Source of the DNA: JAXMBX01 sp046349635
GTDB lineage: Bacteria; Planctomycetota; Planctomycetia; Planctomycetales; Planctomycetaceae
Assembly (NCBI GenBank): GCA_046349635.1
Contig: JAXMBX010000007.1
Coordinates: 1-64,000 of the forward strand
Length of the DNA: 64,000 nt
Direction: 5' to 3'
Translations under genes and position numbers: made by a program
Shown here: positions 18,597 to 26,438 of the stretch, piece by piece
How the letters are laid out: each line of letters begins with the position of its first letter
Numbering within the stretch: the stretch's first letter is position 1
The notes under the pieces: model-generated
The model's input: the letters and a program-made list of their open reading frames with translations, nothing else
The model's database searches: none
Told to the model about the DNA's origin: nothing

Positions 18597-19892
18597 GGGC
18601 AATACTGTTCGGCTCAAGATTTGCCGGGTGGGTCGGGGGAGCCGGCGTTGGGGTAGAGTTTGAGGAGATGCCGTTCCACTTCCTCCAGCGTCGCCCAACC
18701 GCTCAGATACAGGCACAGCATCTCATAGGTCCGCTTATTCGGCTTCGATCCCGCCCACAGCCCAATTAACAGCGCCGCAATGATTCCGAAGTAGACCTGC
18801 AGCGTCACTCCCTCCTGGCTGTGGCTGAACAGGTGACGGCAACCCAGAACGCACTTCAGCCAGCGGAAGAACAATTCAATCTGCCAGCGATGACGGTACG
18901 CCGTGGCAATCAACTCCGCCGACAGATCCAGGGCATTTGTCGCCAAGACCCACACCTGCTCCGGTTCCGCACCCTGCACTTTCACGATCCGCAGTGGACG
19001 CTCCAAAAGCGAGTTGTGTTTCTCCGTCCCCAGACGCCTGAGCGTCACGTCCTGGACGATCCCCAGCGACTGCTCCGTCCGCGACAAGACTCGCTCCTGC
19101 AGCACCTCGAACACCGAGTTCTCCTGCAGGCGAATGACAAACCGGACTCCCTGCGCGTCGAATTCCCGGAACAGGCTGTAGTCCGCATAGCCGCGGTCCG
19201 CCACGTAAAACCCTCCGGGTTCGACGAGTTTACGCAATTCGTCCCGTTCCGAACCGTTCCCCTCGGTGAGCGTGACCCCCACAGGCACTCCGGAGAAGAC
19301 ACCGAAGGCGACGTGCATCCTGGCGGCCCGGTGCGTGGCGTCCTGCCAGACCGCCCACGCCATGCGGGGCAATGCCTTGAGCAGGCTGCCGTCGACGGCA
19401 ATCAACCCCGCCAAGGCCGCTTCCTTGGCCGACGGGAGTCCCGCTCCCCCTTTCGCTGTGACCCGGGCTGCGAGTTCCGCGATAATCGGTTCCAAGGCTC
19501 GGGGATCGAAGACCCGTGCCGCTTCGCTCAGGGATCCCAGCGATGTCGGCTTCACGCCGCACAAGCGTTGCACTTTTTCGAGAGTGGTAAATTGTTGCAA
19601 GCCCCGCAGGCTGGCGACCGTCGGATTGAAGTAAGAGAGCAGGAACAGGGTGGCGTATTGGTCAAAGAACAACTGCCGGTTATCGGCCCGGTCTCGAGCC
19701 GTCCCGACGTCATGCAGGCGTTCGAGGAGCTCGTCGATCAACTGAAAATACTTGAAGCCCTGCAACTTGCGGGGGTCGAGCGGTTCGGAGGTCTTCTTCT
19801 TTCTCGCCACGGCCATTCCTCCCGGCTGGAGATTGGCCGTGGTATAACATGAACTCTTCCTGGCGCAAAAAACGTGCCGAACAGAATTGGGC
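18597..19892. mobile_element. Complete IS4-family insertion sequence with target duplications
   Basis: The element itself spans 18601-19888 (1,288 bp). Terminal inverted repeats are AATACTGTTCGGC on the left (18601-18613) and GCCGAACAGAATT on the right (19876-19888), one mismatch in 13. GGGC at 18597-18600 and 19889-19892 is a 4-bp target duplication. The single transposase is on the minus strand and intact. The good match of the ends and the intact gene suggest recent insertion. Confidence 0.88.
18614..19816 (-). CDS. IS4-family DDE transposase
   Basis: The enzyme cuts and rejoins the IS ends. It has 400 residues when started at the ATG at 19816 (MAVARKKKTSEP). Because GGGAGGA ends only one base before that ATG, the GTG six bases inside is an alternative with better spacing. 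The catalytic triad is visible: Asp in IAVDGSLLKAL, Asp in YVADRGYADYSLF, and Glu in the Y-R-E-K signature YRHRWQIELFFRWLK (Y-x2-R-x3-E-x6-K exact). A C-terminal hydrophobic stretch (YFGIIAALLIGLWAG) is typical. No frameshift is seen, so it is potentially active. Confidence 0.92.
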   Translation of the reverse strand: MAVARKKKTSEPLDPRKLQGFKYFQLIDELLERLHDVGTARDRADNRQLFFDQYATLFLLSYFNPTVASLRGLQQFTTLEKVQRLCGVKPTSLGSLSEAARVFDPRALEPIIAELAARVTAKGGAGLPSAKEAALAGLIAVDGSLLKALPRMAWAVWQDATHRAARMHVAFGVFSGVPVGVTLTEGNGSERDELRKLVEPGGFYVADRGYADYSLFREFDAQGVRFVIRLQENSVFEVLQERVLSRTEQSLGIVQDVTLRRLGTEKHNSLLERPLRIVKVQGAEPEQVWVLATNALDLSAELIATAYRHRWQIELFFRWLKCVLGCRHLFSHSQEGVTLQVYFGIIAALLIGLWAGSKPNKRTYEMLCLYLSGWATLEEVERHLLKLYPNAGSPDPPGKS

Positions 19893-19958
19893 CGAAGGCC
19901 GGAAGAGGGGGCGCTACAGACGTCTCTGATCTCGCCTTCCCTGTCTTCCCCTCCTGCA

Positions 19959-20276
19959 CTACTCCCCACCCGTACCTCTGCTCTCACTCGCGGGCTTCGC
20001 CGGCGCCGCCGGAAAAATTCCTCGTTCCACGTCCTGCACCACTTCGGCAAGAATGGCAGGGTCTTTCGTCTTCAGAATATGCTGCACCCGGCTGGCGGGC
20101 ACATTCAGACGTAACATAATCTCTTCGCTGGACTTCCAGAGATTCTCACGCTTCTTACCAGGCGACGACAAATAAAGACTTGTGACAATCTCCGACAACC
20201 TTTGTCGATCATTGTTGTCCCGGTTGTCGTAGAACCGCTTGATCACCTTCTTCTGGTAATCGCTGTACTCGCCCAT
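19959..20276 (-). CDS. Conserved hypothetical protein, small and charged
   Basis: The 105-residue protein begins MGEYSDYQKKVIKRFYDNR and has a helical, charged core (RQRLSEIVTSLYLSSPGKK, EEIMLRLNVPASRVQHILK). It ends with a proline/alanine-rich tail. The family 'YSDYQKKVIKRYYDNRD...' occurs widely as a single-copy hypothetical in planctomycetes. I know no function. There are no cysteines, no membrane segment and no catalytic motif. The middle helix pair could be a nucleic-acid-binding HTH, which is speculation. It is divergent from the desaturase gene, sharing a 308-bp upstream region. Confidence 0.7.
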   Translation of the reverse strand: MGEYSDYQKKVIKRFYDNRDNNDRQRLSEIVTSLYLSSPGKKRENLWKSSEEIMLRLNVPASRVQHILKTKDPAILAEVVQDVERGIFPAAPAKPASESRGTGGE

Positions 20277-20584
20277 GCTGATCGCCGATCCTATGAATAT
20301 CTTCTGCTGATTATCTTCTGCGAATGCAGCAGACTCGTCCCAAGTATTGGACTTTCAGGGATTTACAGTCTGGGAAGTTCGGGAAACCTGCGCGCTTCGC
20401 ACGTTGACGGAAAAATATTTTCAGGTACTATGGATTTTGTCCTCAGTCCCTCCGCACCAGGGTCTTTTTTCAGGTGCGCCGAGGGGTATGATAGAGCGTT
20501 GCTCCCGCCGATGCAACGTTTATGAATGGTCCCGGGAATCGATGGGCAGGATCGATTCTCCATCACTTTTAGGAGGCGTCAGTC
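20277..20584. other. Divergent upstream region of desaturase and hypothetical gene
   Basis: About 308 bp. AT-richer than the flanks, with TTTTTTCAGG and AATATTTTCAGG motifs around 20411-20475 that repeat CTTTTTTCAGG/ATTTTCAGG. No gene was recognised. The desaturase has a strong Shine-Dalgarno AGGAGG at 20571-20576. Confidence 0.4.
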
Positions 20585-21646
20585 GTGTCTCTCACTACTG
20601 AATTTACCGCGGAAGAGTCCAGCCTCATTGAACGCAGCAAATCCACCATCCGGATCCTCTACTTCTTCATTGGAGGCTGGGTCGGACTGCTGGCATTGGC
20701 CTATTCCAGCCATCACCCCGCCTGGATCAATGAATACGTCTGGATCGGGTTCTGGGGACTGTACACCTCCTACTTCCTCTTCACCTGGACGAGCTGTTTC
20801 CACGAAACCGCCCACCAGACCCTGAACTCCAACAAGATGTTCAGCATCCTCCTGGGACGCGCCCTCGGGACCGCCATGTTCGTCCCCTATACCGTCTACC
20901 GCGAAAGCCACATCCGCCACCACGCCTATCTGAACAAGCCCAACGACTGGGAACTCTGGCCCTACTCCGACCCCTCCACCTCCGTCTGGTTCCGCCGCGC
21001 CTTCGTCTGGGTGGACCTCCTCGGCGGGGTTGCGATGGCTCCCATCGTTTACGGACGGCTCTTCTTCCACAAGCATTCCCCCCTGAAGACCCCGGAAATC
21101 CGACGGACCATTTGGTTGGAATACGCTGCCATCGTCGTCGTCTGGGGAGCCATCTTCTCCGCACTCACCTACTACGGCACCTGGGGCGAATACTTCAAGA
21201 TCTGGTTCCTCCCCTACTGGCTCGCCGGCGTCTATCAGACCGCACGCAAACTCACCGAACACCTCGGCATGGCCAGCTATGATCCCATGCTCGGAACACG
21301 CACTGTCGTGGGTAAGTCATTCATCACCCAGTTGTGCAGCTTCATGAACTTCGACATCTTCATTCACGGCCCGCACCATCGCCATCCCCGCGCGACCCAC
21401 AACGTCCTCGGCCAGAAAATGAAGGAATACCTCGTCGCCAATCCCAAAATCGATTTCCCCCTGTTCAATACCTACCTCAAGGCGACCGCCAGCATGGTCC
21501 CCTTCATGTTCATCAATCCTGGCGTCGGTATGAACGTCGGTGCCCCCGCCCCCGGCGAAGCCAAGACCAAGAACATCAGCAACTTCGTCGGCGACGTCAC
21601 CGCGGAAGTCCTCGCCGATACCGACGCCATCGTCGGCCTCCACTAA
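20585..21646 (+). CDS. Membrane fatty acid desaturase
   Basis: A 353-residue integral membrane di-iron desaturase/hydroxylase. Three histidine boxes are in order: HETAHQ (about residue 77), HIRHH (about 110) and HGPHHRHP (about 260), which bind the two irons. Hydrophobic segments flank them (ILYFFIGGWVGLLALAYS, EYVWIGFWGLYTSYFLF, LEYAAIVVVWGAIFSALTY). The GTG start at 20585 is set by AGGAGG eight bases upstream. It probably introduces double bonds in acyl lipids or carotenoid-type substrates. Position specificity cannot be read. A terminator lies about 100 bp downstream, after an intervening block B repeat. Confidence 0.88.
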   Translation: MSLTTEFTAEESSLIERSKSTIRILYFFIGGWVGLLALAYSSHHPAWINEYVWIGFWGLYTSYFLFTWTSCFHETAHQTLNSNKMFSILLGRALGTAMFVPYTVYRESHIRHHAYLNKPNDWELWPYSDPSTSVWFRRAFVWVDLLGGVAMAPIVYGRLFFHKHSPLKTPEIRRTIWLEYAAIVVVWGAIFSALTYYGTWGEYFKIWFLPYWLAGVYQTARKLTEHLGMASYDPMLGTRTVVGKSFITQLCSFMNFDIFIHGPHHRHPRATHNVLGQKMKEYLVANPKIDFPLFNTYLKATASMVPFMFINPGVGMNVGAPAPGEAKTKNISNFVGDVTAEVLADTDAIVGLH

Positions 21647-22164
21647 GAATTCTCTGGGAGCATTGGGTGGCATGCCTACATCGCGAAGCAGGGTAGGCAT
21701 GTGCGCGTTTGACTTCTAAAACGACCGTCATTCAGCATGTCCATCACAGAGCGCGGCCACACCAGCCGCGCTCTTTTTTTATGCAATCTGGATGGCCCAT
21801 ACGCCGGTACTCGGCGTGTGGGTGGCGCCAGCCACAAGTGGCTTTCGTTTTCCTTCGTAGGCTGATTCAAGCCCCAGCCTCCCAACGCGGTGAATTCAAC
21901 TCGATAATCAATCCTGGCTTGGACGAACTAACCCGGAACGGCAGCGACGGGTTCCTGCATTTTCCTATCTCCTGCTCGACTGCTCGCCTGTTCTACTCTC
22001 TCGCCCGCAAGGGCGTTGTACTTGCAGGCCGATTGCACCTGCCGGAATGACGGGATTTACACCCCTTTACGCGGGACACCTTCTCCACTCCACCTTAGAA
22101 TTGAATCAGGCCCACGCGACCTTCCTGAACTCCATTTCGACCCGATTTCTTCCCCCTCCATGCA
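21647..22164. repeat. Gene-free region with repeat blocks B, A and D
   Basis: B at 21664-21713 has arms CATGCCTAC/GTAGGCATG, i.e. C-G changed to T-A on both sides. A at 21788-21905 has arms around ACGCCG/CGGCGT. D at 21922-21960 reads AACTAACCCGGAACGGCAGC and is followed by a TGCTCGACTGCTCG-like segment and GCCCGCAAGGGCG. A terminator for the desaturase sits between B and A. No gene recognised. Confidence 0.6.
21748..21780 (+). terminator. Rho-independent terminator of the desaturase gene
   Basis: A 10-bp perfect stem (21748-21757 AGAGCGCGGC with 21765-21774), 7-nt loop, then a T7 tract. It lies about 100 bp past the stop, with a block B hairpin in between. Confidence 0.88.
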
Positions 22165-24369
22165 ATGAACTCTCCCCTGCCGATCCTCACGAATGCCGGA
22201 GAGTCCCCTCCCCTGCAGTTCAAGGTGCATGGCCTCGATTGCCATGAAGAAGTCCAGCAACTGGAATCCGCGCTCGTCCCCCTCGTCCGGGATCGCGAGC
22301 GCCTCGAGTTCGACCTGCTCCAGGGTAAAATGGAGGTCCGCTCCGACCTCTCCACCGATCAGATTCTCAGCGCAATCAAGACCGCCGGTTTCAAGGCCGA
22401 GCTCTGGGCCGAATGGCAGCGCAATCACCGCGCCGGGGCCTCTCTCCCCGTCGTCTCCACATCGCCCTTTCGCTTCGGCTGGACCGAGGCCAGCACGCTC
22501 TGCATTGCGCTCGCCTGGCTGATCCATCTGCTTGTCTCCGGCCGGTTCCTCGCCACGTTCCACGATCTGCAGGGACTGCACGGTTCGAACAGGATCGCCG
22601 TGATCTCTCTGTATCTGCTGGGAATTCTGACCGCGTTCCGTCCCATCTTCCCCCACGCCCTGCAATCCCTCCGGCATCTCCGCCCCGATATGTACCTCCT
22701 CATGTCGTTGGCCGTCGTGGGAGCCATCCTGCTCGGTGAATGGCAGGAAGCCGCCGCCGTCGCCTGCCTCTTCGCCTGGTCTCTCCGTCTGGAATCCTGG
22801 ACCCTCGCCCGCGCCCGGCGCGCCATTCGCGCCCTCCTCGATCTCACTCCTCAAACCGTAAGACAGATCACCGATCACGGCCACGATCACGTCGTCCCCG
22901 TCGAAGAATTAAACGTCGATGACTCCTTCCGCGTCCTTGCGGGCGAAGTCATCGCGCTCGATGGAACGGTCCTCACCGGACAGGGATTTGTGAACCAGGC
23001 CCCCGTCACGGGCGAAAGTTTTCCCATTCCGAAACATCCGGGGGAAAACGTCCTCGCGGGAACCATCAACGGCCAGGTCCCCCTCGAAATCCGCGTGACG
23101 CAGCGGGTCGAGAATTCCACCCTCGCCCGCATGACCAAACTCGTCGAATCCGCCCAGAAACAGAAGTCCCGCGCCGAATCCTGGGTCGAACAATTCGCCC
23201 GCATCTATACCCCCGCCGTGTTCGCCTTGGCCGCCCTGGTCTGGCTCGTTCCCGTTCTGGTTGCGGGCACTCCCCTCTGGGTCGCGGTCCGCCCCGCGCT
23301 CGTCCTACTCGTCATCGCCTGCCCCTGTGCCCTCGTCATCTCCACGCCCGTCAGCGTCGTCGCCGCCCTCGCCTCCTGCGCCCGGCGCGGGATTCTCGTC
23401 AAAGGGGGAAGGATCCTCGAAATCCCCGCCTCGCTCCGTGCCATCGCCCTCGACAAGACCGGCACCCTCACCACCGGCCGCATGGTCGTCGCGGAGATTT
23501 TCGCCCCCGACAAACCCAGGTCTCAGGATCTCCTCCACAAGGCCGCCTCGCTGGAGCAGTTCTCCACTCATCCCGTCGGCCAGGCAATTCTGGGATACGC
23601 CCGCGACCACCGCATGACACTCTCCTCCGCGACAAATGTCCAGGAGTTCCCCGGCAAAGGCATCCAGGGGGAGATCGACGGGCATCGGTATTCTCTCGGT
23701 TCCGCCGCGTGGTTGACCGAATTGCACGCCCTGACTCCCGACCAGCGCCCGCTGATGAACCTGGACGGGGACTCGTCCCTCATCGGCCTCGCGAACTCCG
23801 ACGGCATGCTCGGCTGGATTGTCATCCGCCAGGAAATGCGCGACGGTCTCGCCCAACTCGTCCTGGAACTCCGTGACGCCGGCCTCCAGCACGTCGTCAT
23901 GCTCACTGGCGACCAGACCGGCCCTGCTCAGTCCGCCGCCCGCCGCGCCGGTATCGAGGACATCCGCGCGGAACTGCTCCCCGCCCAGAAACTCCAGGCC
24001 ATTGAAGAACTCGTCGCGAAGTATCGCTCCGTCGCCATGGTCGGCGACGGCATCAACGACACCCCCGCCCTCGCCCGCGCGACTCTCGGCATCGCGATGG
24101 GAACCAGCGGAACCGATGCCGCTCTTGAAACCGCCGACGTCGCCTTGATCGGGGACGACCTGCAGAAAATACCCTGGCTGATCCGGCACTCCCACCGTAT
24201 GCGCGCCGTCCTGCGGGAAAACATCACCCTTGCACTGAGCGTGAAACTCCTCTTCGCAGGGATGGCACTTGCGGGCTGGTCCTCCATGTGGGGCGCCGTC
24301 GCCGCCGACATGGGCACGACTCTGTTAGTCGTCGCCAACGCCCTCCGCCTCCTCCGCAATCCTGATTAA
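22165..24369 (+). CDS. zntA: Heavy-metal P1B-type ATPase (Zn/Cd/Pb exporter type)
   Basis: A 734-residue inner-membrane pump using ATP to export soft divalent cations. Landmarks: the actuator motif PVTGES, the ion site CPC in IACPCALVIS, the phosphorylation motif DKTGTLT, STHPVGQAI (the HP motif of nucleotide binding), MLTGDQ and MVGDGINDTPAL. The last membrane helix carries ADMGTTLLVVANALRLL, typical of Zn/Cd/Pb pumps rather than copper pumps. The N-terminal HMA-like domain (VHGLDCHEEVQQLE) has a single cysteine instead of CxxC, so metal sensing there is probably reduced. A histidine-rich DHGHDH lies after helix 4. No regulator gene adjoins. The gene symbol is by type. Confidence 0.88.
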   Translation: MNSPLPILTNAGESPPLQFKVHGLDCHEEVQQLESALVPLVRDRERLEFDLLQGKMEVRSDLSTDQILSAIKTAGFKAELWAEWQRNHRAGASLPVVSTSPFRFGWTEASTLCIALAWLIHLLVSGRFLATFHDLQGLHGSNRIAVISLYLLGILTAFRPIFPHALQSLRHLRPDMYLLMSLAVVGAILLGEWQEAAAVACLFAWSLRLESWTLARARRAIRALLDLTPQTVRQITDHGHDHVVPVEELNVDDSFRVLAGEVIALDGTVLTGQGFVNQAPVTGESFPIPKHPGENVLAGTINGQVPLEIRVTQRVENSTLARMTKLVESAQKQKSRAESWVEQFARIYTPAVFALAALVWLVPVLVAGTPLWVAVRPALVLLVIACPCALVISTPVSVVAALASCARRGILVKGGRILEIPASLRAIALDKTGTLTTGRMVVAEIFAPDKPRSQDLLHKAASLEQFSTHPVGQAILGYARDHRMTLSSATNVQEFPGKGIQGEIDGHRYSLGSAAWLTELHALTPDQRPLMNLDGDSSLIGLANSDGMLGWIVIRQEMRDGLAQLVLELRDAGLQHVVMLTGDQTGPAQSAARRAGIEDIRAELLPAQKLQAIEELVAKYRSVAMVGDGINDTPALARATLGIAMGTSGTDAALETADVALIGDDLQKIPWLIRHSHRMRAVLRENITLALSVKLLFAGMALAGWSSMWGAVAADMGTTLLVVANALRLLRNPD

Positions 24370-24384
24370 TGAATTCTGGGTGGC

Positions 24385-24520
24385 CTAAACGCCTCTCCCG
24401 TAGGGCAGGCCTCGCCTGCCGTGGACGTCCAATCGACTCTCATTCCCGGGCGGCACAGGTTGCCGGTACTCCGGCTACCTGTGTGGCGCGAGCCACAAGA
24501 GCAGAATTCAAATCGGTGTA
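24385..24520. repeat. Hairpin repeat, block A with partial copy
   Basis: A partial GTAGGGCAGGCCTCGCCTGCC hairpin at 24410-24430 is followed by a full A copy with arms CACAGGT/ACCTGTG and inner GCCGG/CCGGC, ending TTCAAATCG. The outer arm differs from other copies on both sides (CCC to CAC, GGG to GTG), so pairing is kept. Confidence 0.6.
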
Positions 24521-24532
24521 GGCCCGATCCAC

Positions 24533-25635
24533 TCACCCCTGCCGTTTATAAAACGGCAACCCCACGATCTCCGCCCCTTCTCGCTTCCCCCGGATATCGA
24601 CCTCGATCTTCGTCCCGACGGCGCTCTCCCCCCGATCCACATACCCCATCCCGAGCGACTTCTCCAGCGTCGGCGAAAACGTCCCCGACGTCACCACGCC
24701 GATCGTCTTGTCACCAAGCACGACGGGTGTATTCTCACGTGCAATCCGTTTCCCCTCCAGCACCAGCCCCACTCTCTTCTTCGGCAAAGGCGCCGACTTG
24801 ATCCGCTCCAGCGCCTCCCGCCCGATGAATTCCCCTTTCCCCAGCTTCACCGCGAAACTCAGCCCCGCCGAAAACGGATCCACGTATTCGCTCAATTCAT
24901 GCCCATACAACGGCATCGCCGCTTCCAGCCGCAACGTATCGCGGCATCCCAGCCCGCACGCGATCACCCCCTGCTCTCCCCCTCGTTGCAGCAGTTCCTC
25001 CCACAACGAAAGCATGTGATCCGCGGGCAGAATGACTTCAAACCCATCCTCGCCGGTATATCCCGTGCGGCTGACGATCGCGGAAGTCTGGTCCATCAGA
25101 CGAGCTCCCGCCCCCAGTAGTACCGCACCTGTTTGAGATCGATATCCACCAGCGGGTTGAGCAGCGATTCCGCCAGCGGCCCCTGCAGCGCGAGCATCCC
25201 GTGCGAATCGGTCAGATCCTCCAACTGCAGGCTGAAGGCTCCCATGTGCTGCGCGATCCAACGGATGATTTTCATCCGGTTGGAGGCATTCACCACCATC
25301 AGGTAATGATCCGGCAGCCGGTACACCAGCACGTCGTCCAGAATCCCCCCCGCCTGGTTGCAGACCAGCGCATACTGGATCTGCCCGACGTCCAGGTCCC
25401 GGACGTTGTTCGTCACGAGCAGATTGAGGAAATTCGCCGCGTCCGGGCCTGTGAATTTCAAGCGCCCCATGTGCGCGATGTCGAACAGCCCCGCTTGTCG
25501 CCGCACCGCCTGATGCTCCGTGACGATGGAGGAATACTGCACCGGCATCTCCCAGCCGGCGAAATCCACCATCCGCCCCCCATGCGCCACATGCCACGCA
25601 TAACACGGCGTCCGCTTGAGCGGCTGCTCACTCAT
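24533..25635 (-). CDS. gcvT: Aminomethyltransferase (glycine cleavage T protein), one frameshift
   Basis: GcvT transfers the methylene group from aminomethyl-lipoyl-H protein to tetrahydrofolate in glycine cleavage. The first frame has TPCYAWHVAHGGRMVDFAGW, EMPVQYSSIV, GLFDIAHMGR and the folate site. The second has VSRTGYTGEDGFEVILPAD, GLGCRDTLRLEAAMPLYGHEL (the RDxLRLE motif), and the C-terminal GVVTSGTFSPTL. The two frames meet near 25100 (YYWGRELV / MDQTSAIVSRTG). One missing base explains it; corrected length is 367 residues, normal for GcvT. No gcvH or gcvP is adjacent. Confidence 0.9.
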
Positions 25636-25676
25636 CGGGCGACTCCCTTCGTTCCTTCAAATTGCCGTCATTCCGC

Positions 25677-26438
25677 TCACGGCGACGCCGTCAGCGTCGC
25701 CTTGAAATACTCCCGATTCATGCGGGCAATATTCTCCAGCGAAATCCCCGCCGGACAGGCCGCTTCGCATTCCGCCGTGTTCGTGCACCCGCCGAAGCCT
25801 TCCTGGTCCATCTGCGCCACCATCCCCAGCACCCGCCGCGAACGTTCCGGATGCCCCTGCGGCAACAACGCCAACTGCGACACCTTCGCACCCACGAACA
25901 GCGATGCCGACGCATTCTTGCACGCCGCCACGCACGCCCCGCAGCCGATGCACGCCGCCGCGTCCATCGCCTTGTCCGCAATCTCCTTCGGCACCAGGAT
26001 CGCATTCCCGTCCGGAGCGTTGCCGGTATTCACCGACACGAATCCTCCCGCGGAAATGATCCGGTCGAACGCCGAGCGGTCGACCACCAGGTCCCGCAGC
26101 ACCGGGAATGCCCGCGCCCGCCACGGTTCGATGATGATCGTGTCCCCATCCTTGAACCGCCGCATGTGCAACTGGCAGGTCGTCGTCTCCCGATCCGGGC
26201 CGTGCGCCTGGCCGTTGATCATCAGGCTGCACATCCCGCAGATCCCCTCGCGGCAGTCATGGTCAAACGCCACCGCTTCTTCACCCCGGCTGATCAATTG
26301 CTCGTTCAGGATGTCCAGCATCTCCAGGAAGGACATCTCCGTGGAGATCCCCTGCAGGTGATACTCTTTGAAGCCCCCCTGTGAAGTCTTGGAGGCTTGC
26401 CGCCAGATCTTGAGCGTCAGGTTCAGATGCCCGCTCAT
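25677..26438 (-). CDS. sdhB: Succinate dehydrogenase/fumarate reductase iron-sulfur subunit
   Basis: SdhB passes electrons from FAD in SdhA to the quinone site through [2Fe-2S], [4Fe-4S] and [3Fe-4S] clusters. Of 253 residues, the [2Fe-2S] ligands are in DCREGICGMCSLMING with a later TTTCQL. The ferredoxin-like half has ACIGCGACVAACKNAS and later GGCTNTAECEAACPAGI. This long-spaced pattern, together with the five-helix cytochrome next door, is the Bacteroidetes/epsilonproteobacteria-like type B complex. The start overlaps the sdhA stop by one base (TAATG), implying translational coupling. Operon order is sdhC-sdhA-sdhB. Confidence 0.95.
   Translation of the reverse strand: MSGHLNLTLKIWRQASKTSQGGFKEYHLQGISTEMSFLEMLDILNEQLISRGEEAVAFDHDCREGICGMCSLMINGQAHGPDRETTTCQLHMRRFKDGDTIIIEPWRARAFPVLRDLVVDRSAFDRIISAGGFVSVNTGNAPDGNAILVPKEIADKAMDAAACIGCGACVAACKNASASLFVGAKVSQLALLPQGHPERSRRVLGMVAQMDQEGFGGCTNTAECEAACPAGISLENIARMNREYFKATLTASP

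Larger units (their letters stand above)
18576..19932. repeat. Block C repeat split by an insertion sequence
   Basis: Left half 18576-18600 (CCTCTCCCCCCCGAGGGAG...GGGC) and right half 19889-19932 (GGGCCGAAGGCCGGAAGAGG...ACGTCTCTGA) rejoin into a normal block C copy once the IS and one GGGC are removed. Confidence 0.7.

Noticed and set aside
19887..20119. Overlapping plus frames between the IS and the 105-residue hypothetical
   Set aside because: They mostly read IS flanks and antisense of the hypothetical gene, without family features.
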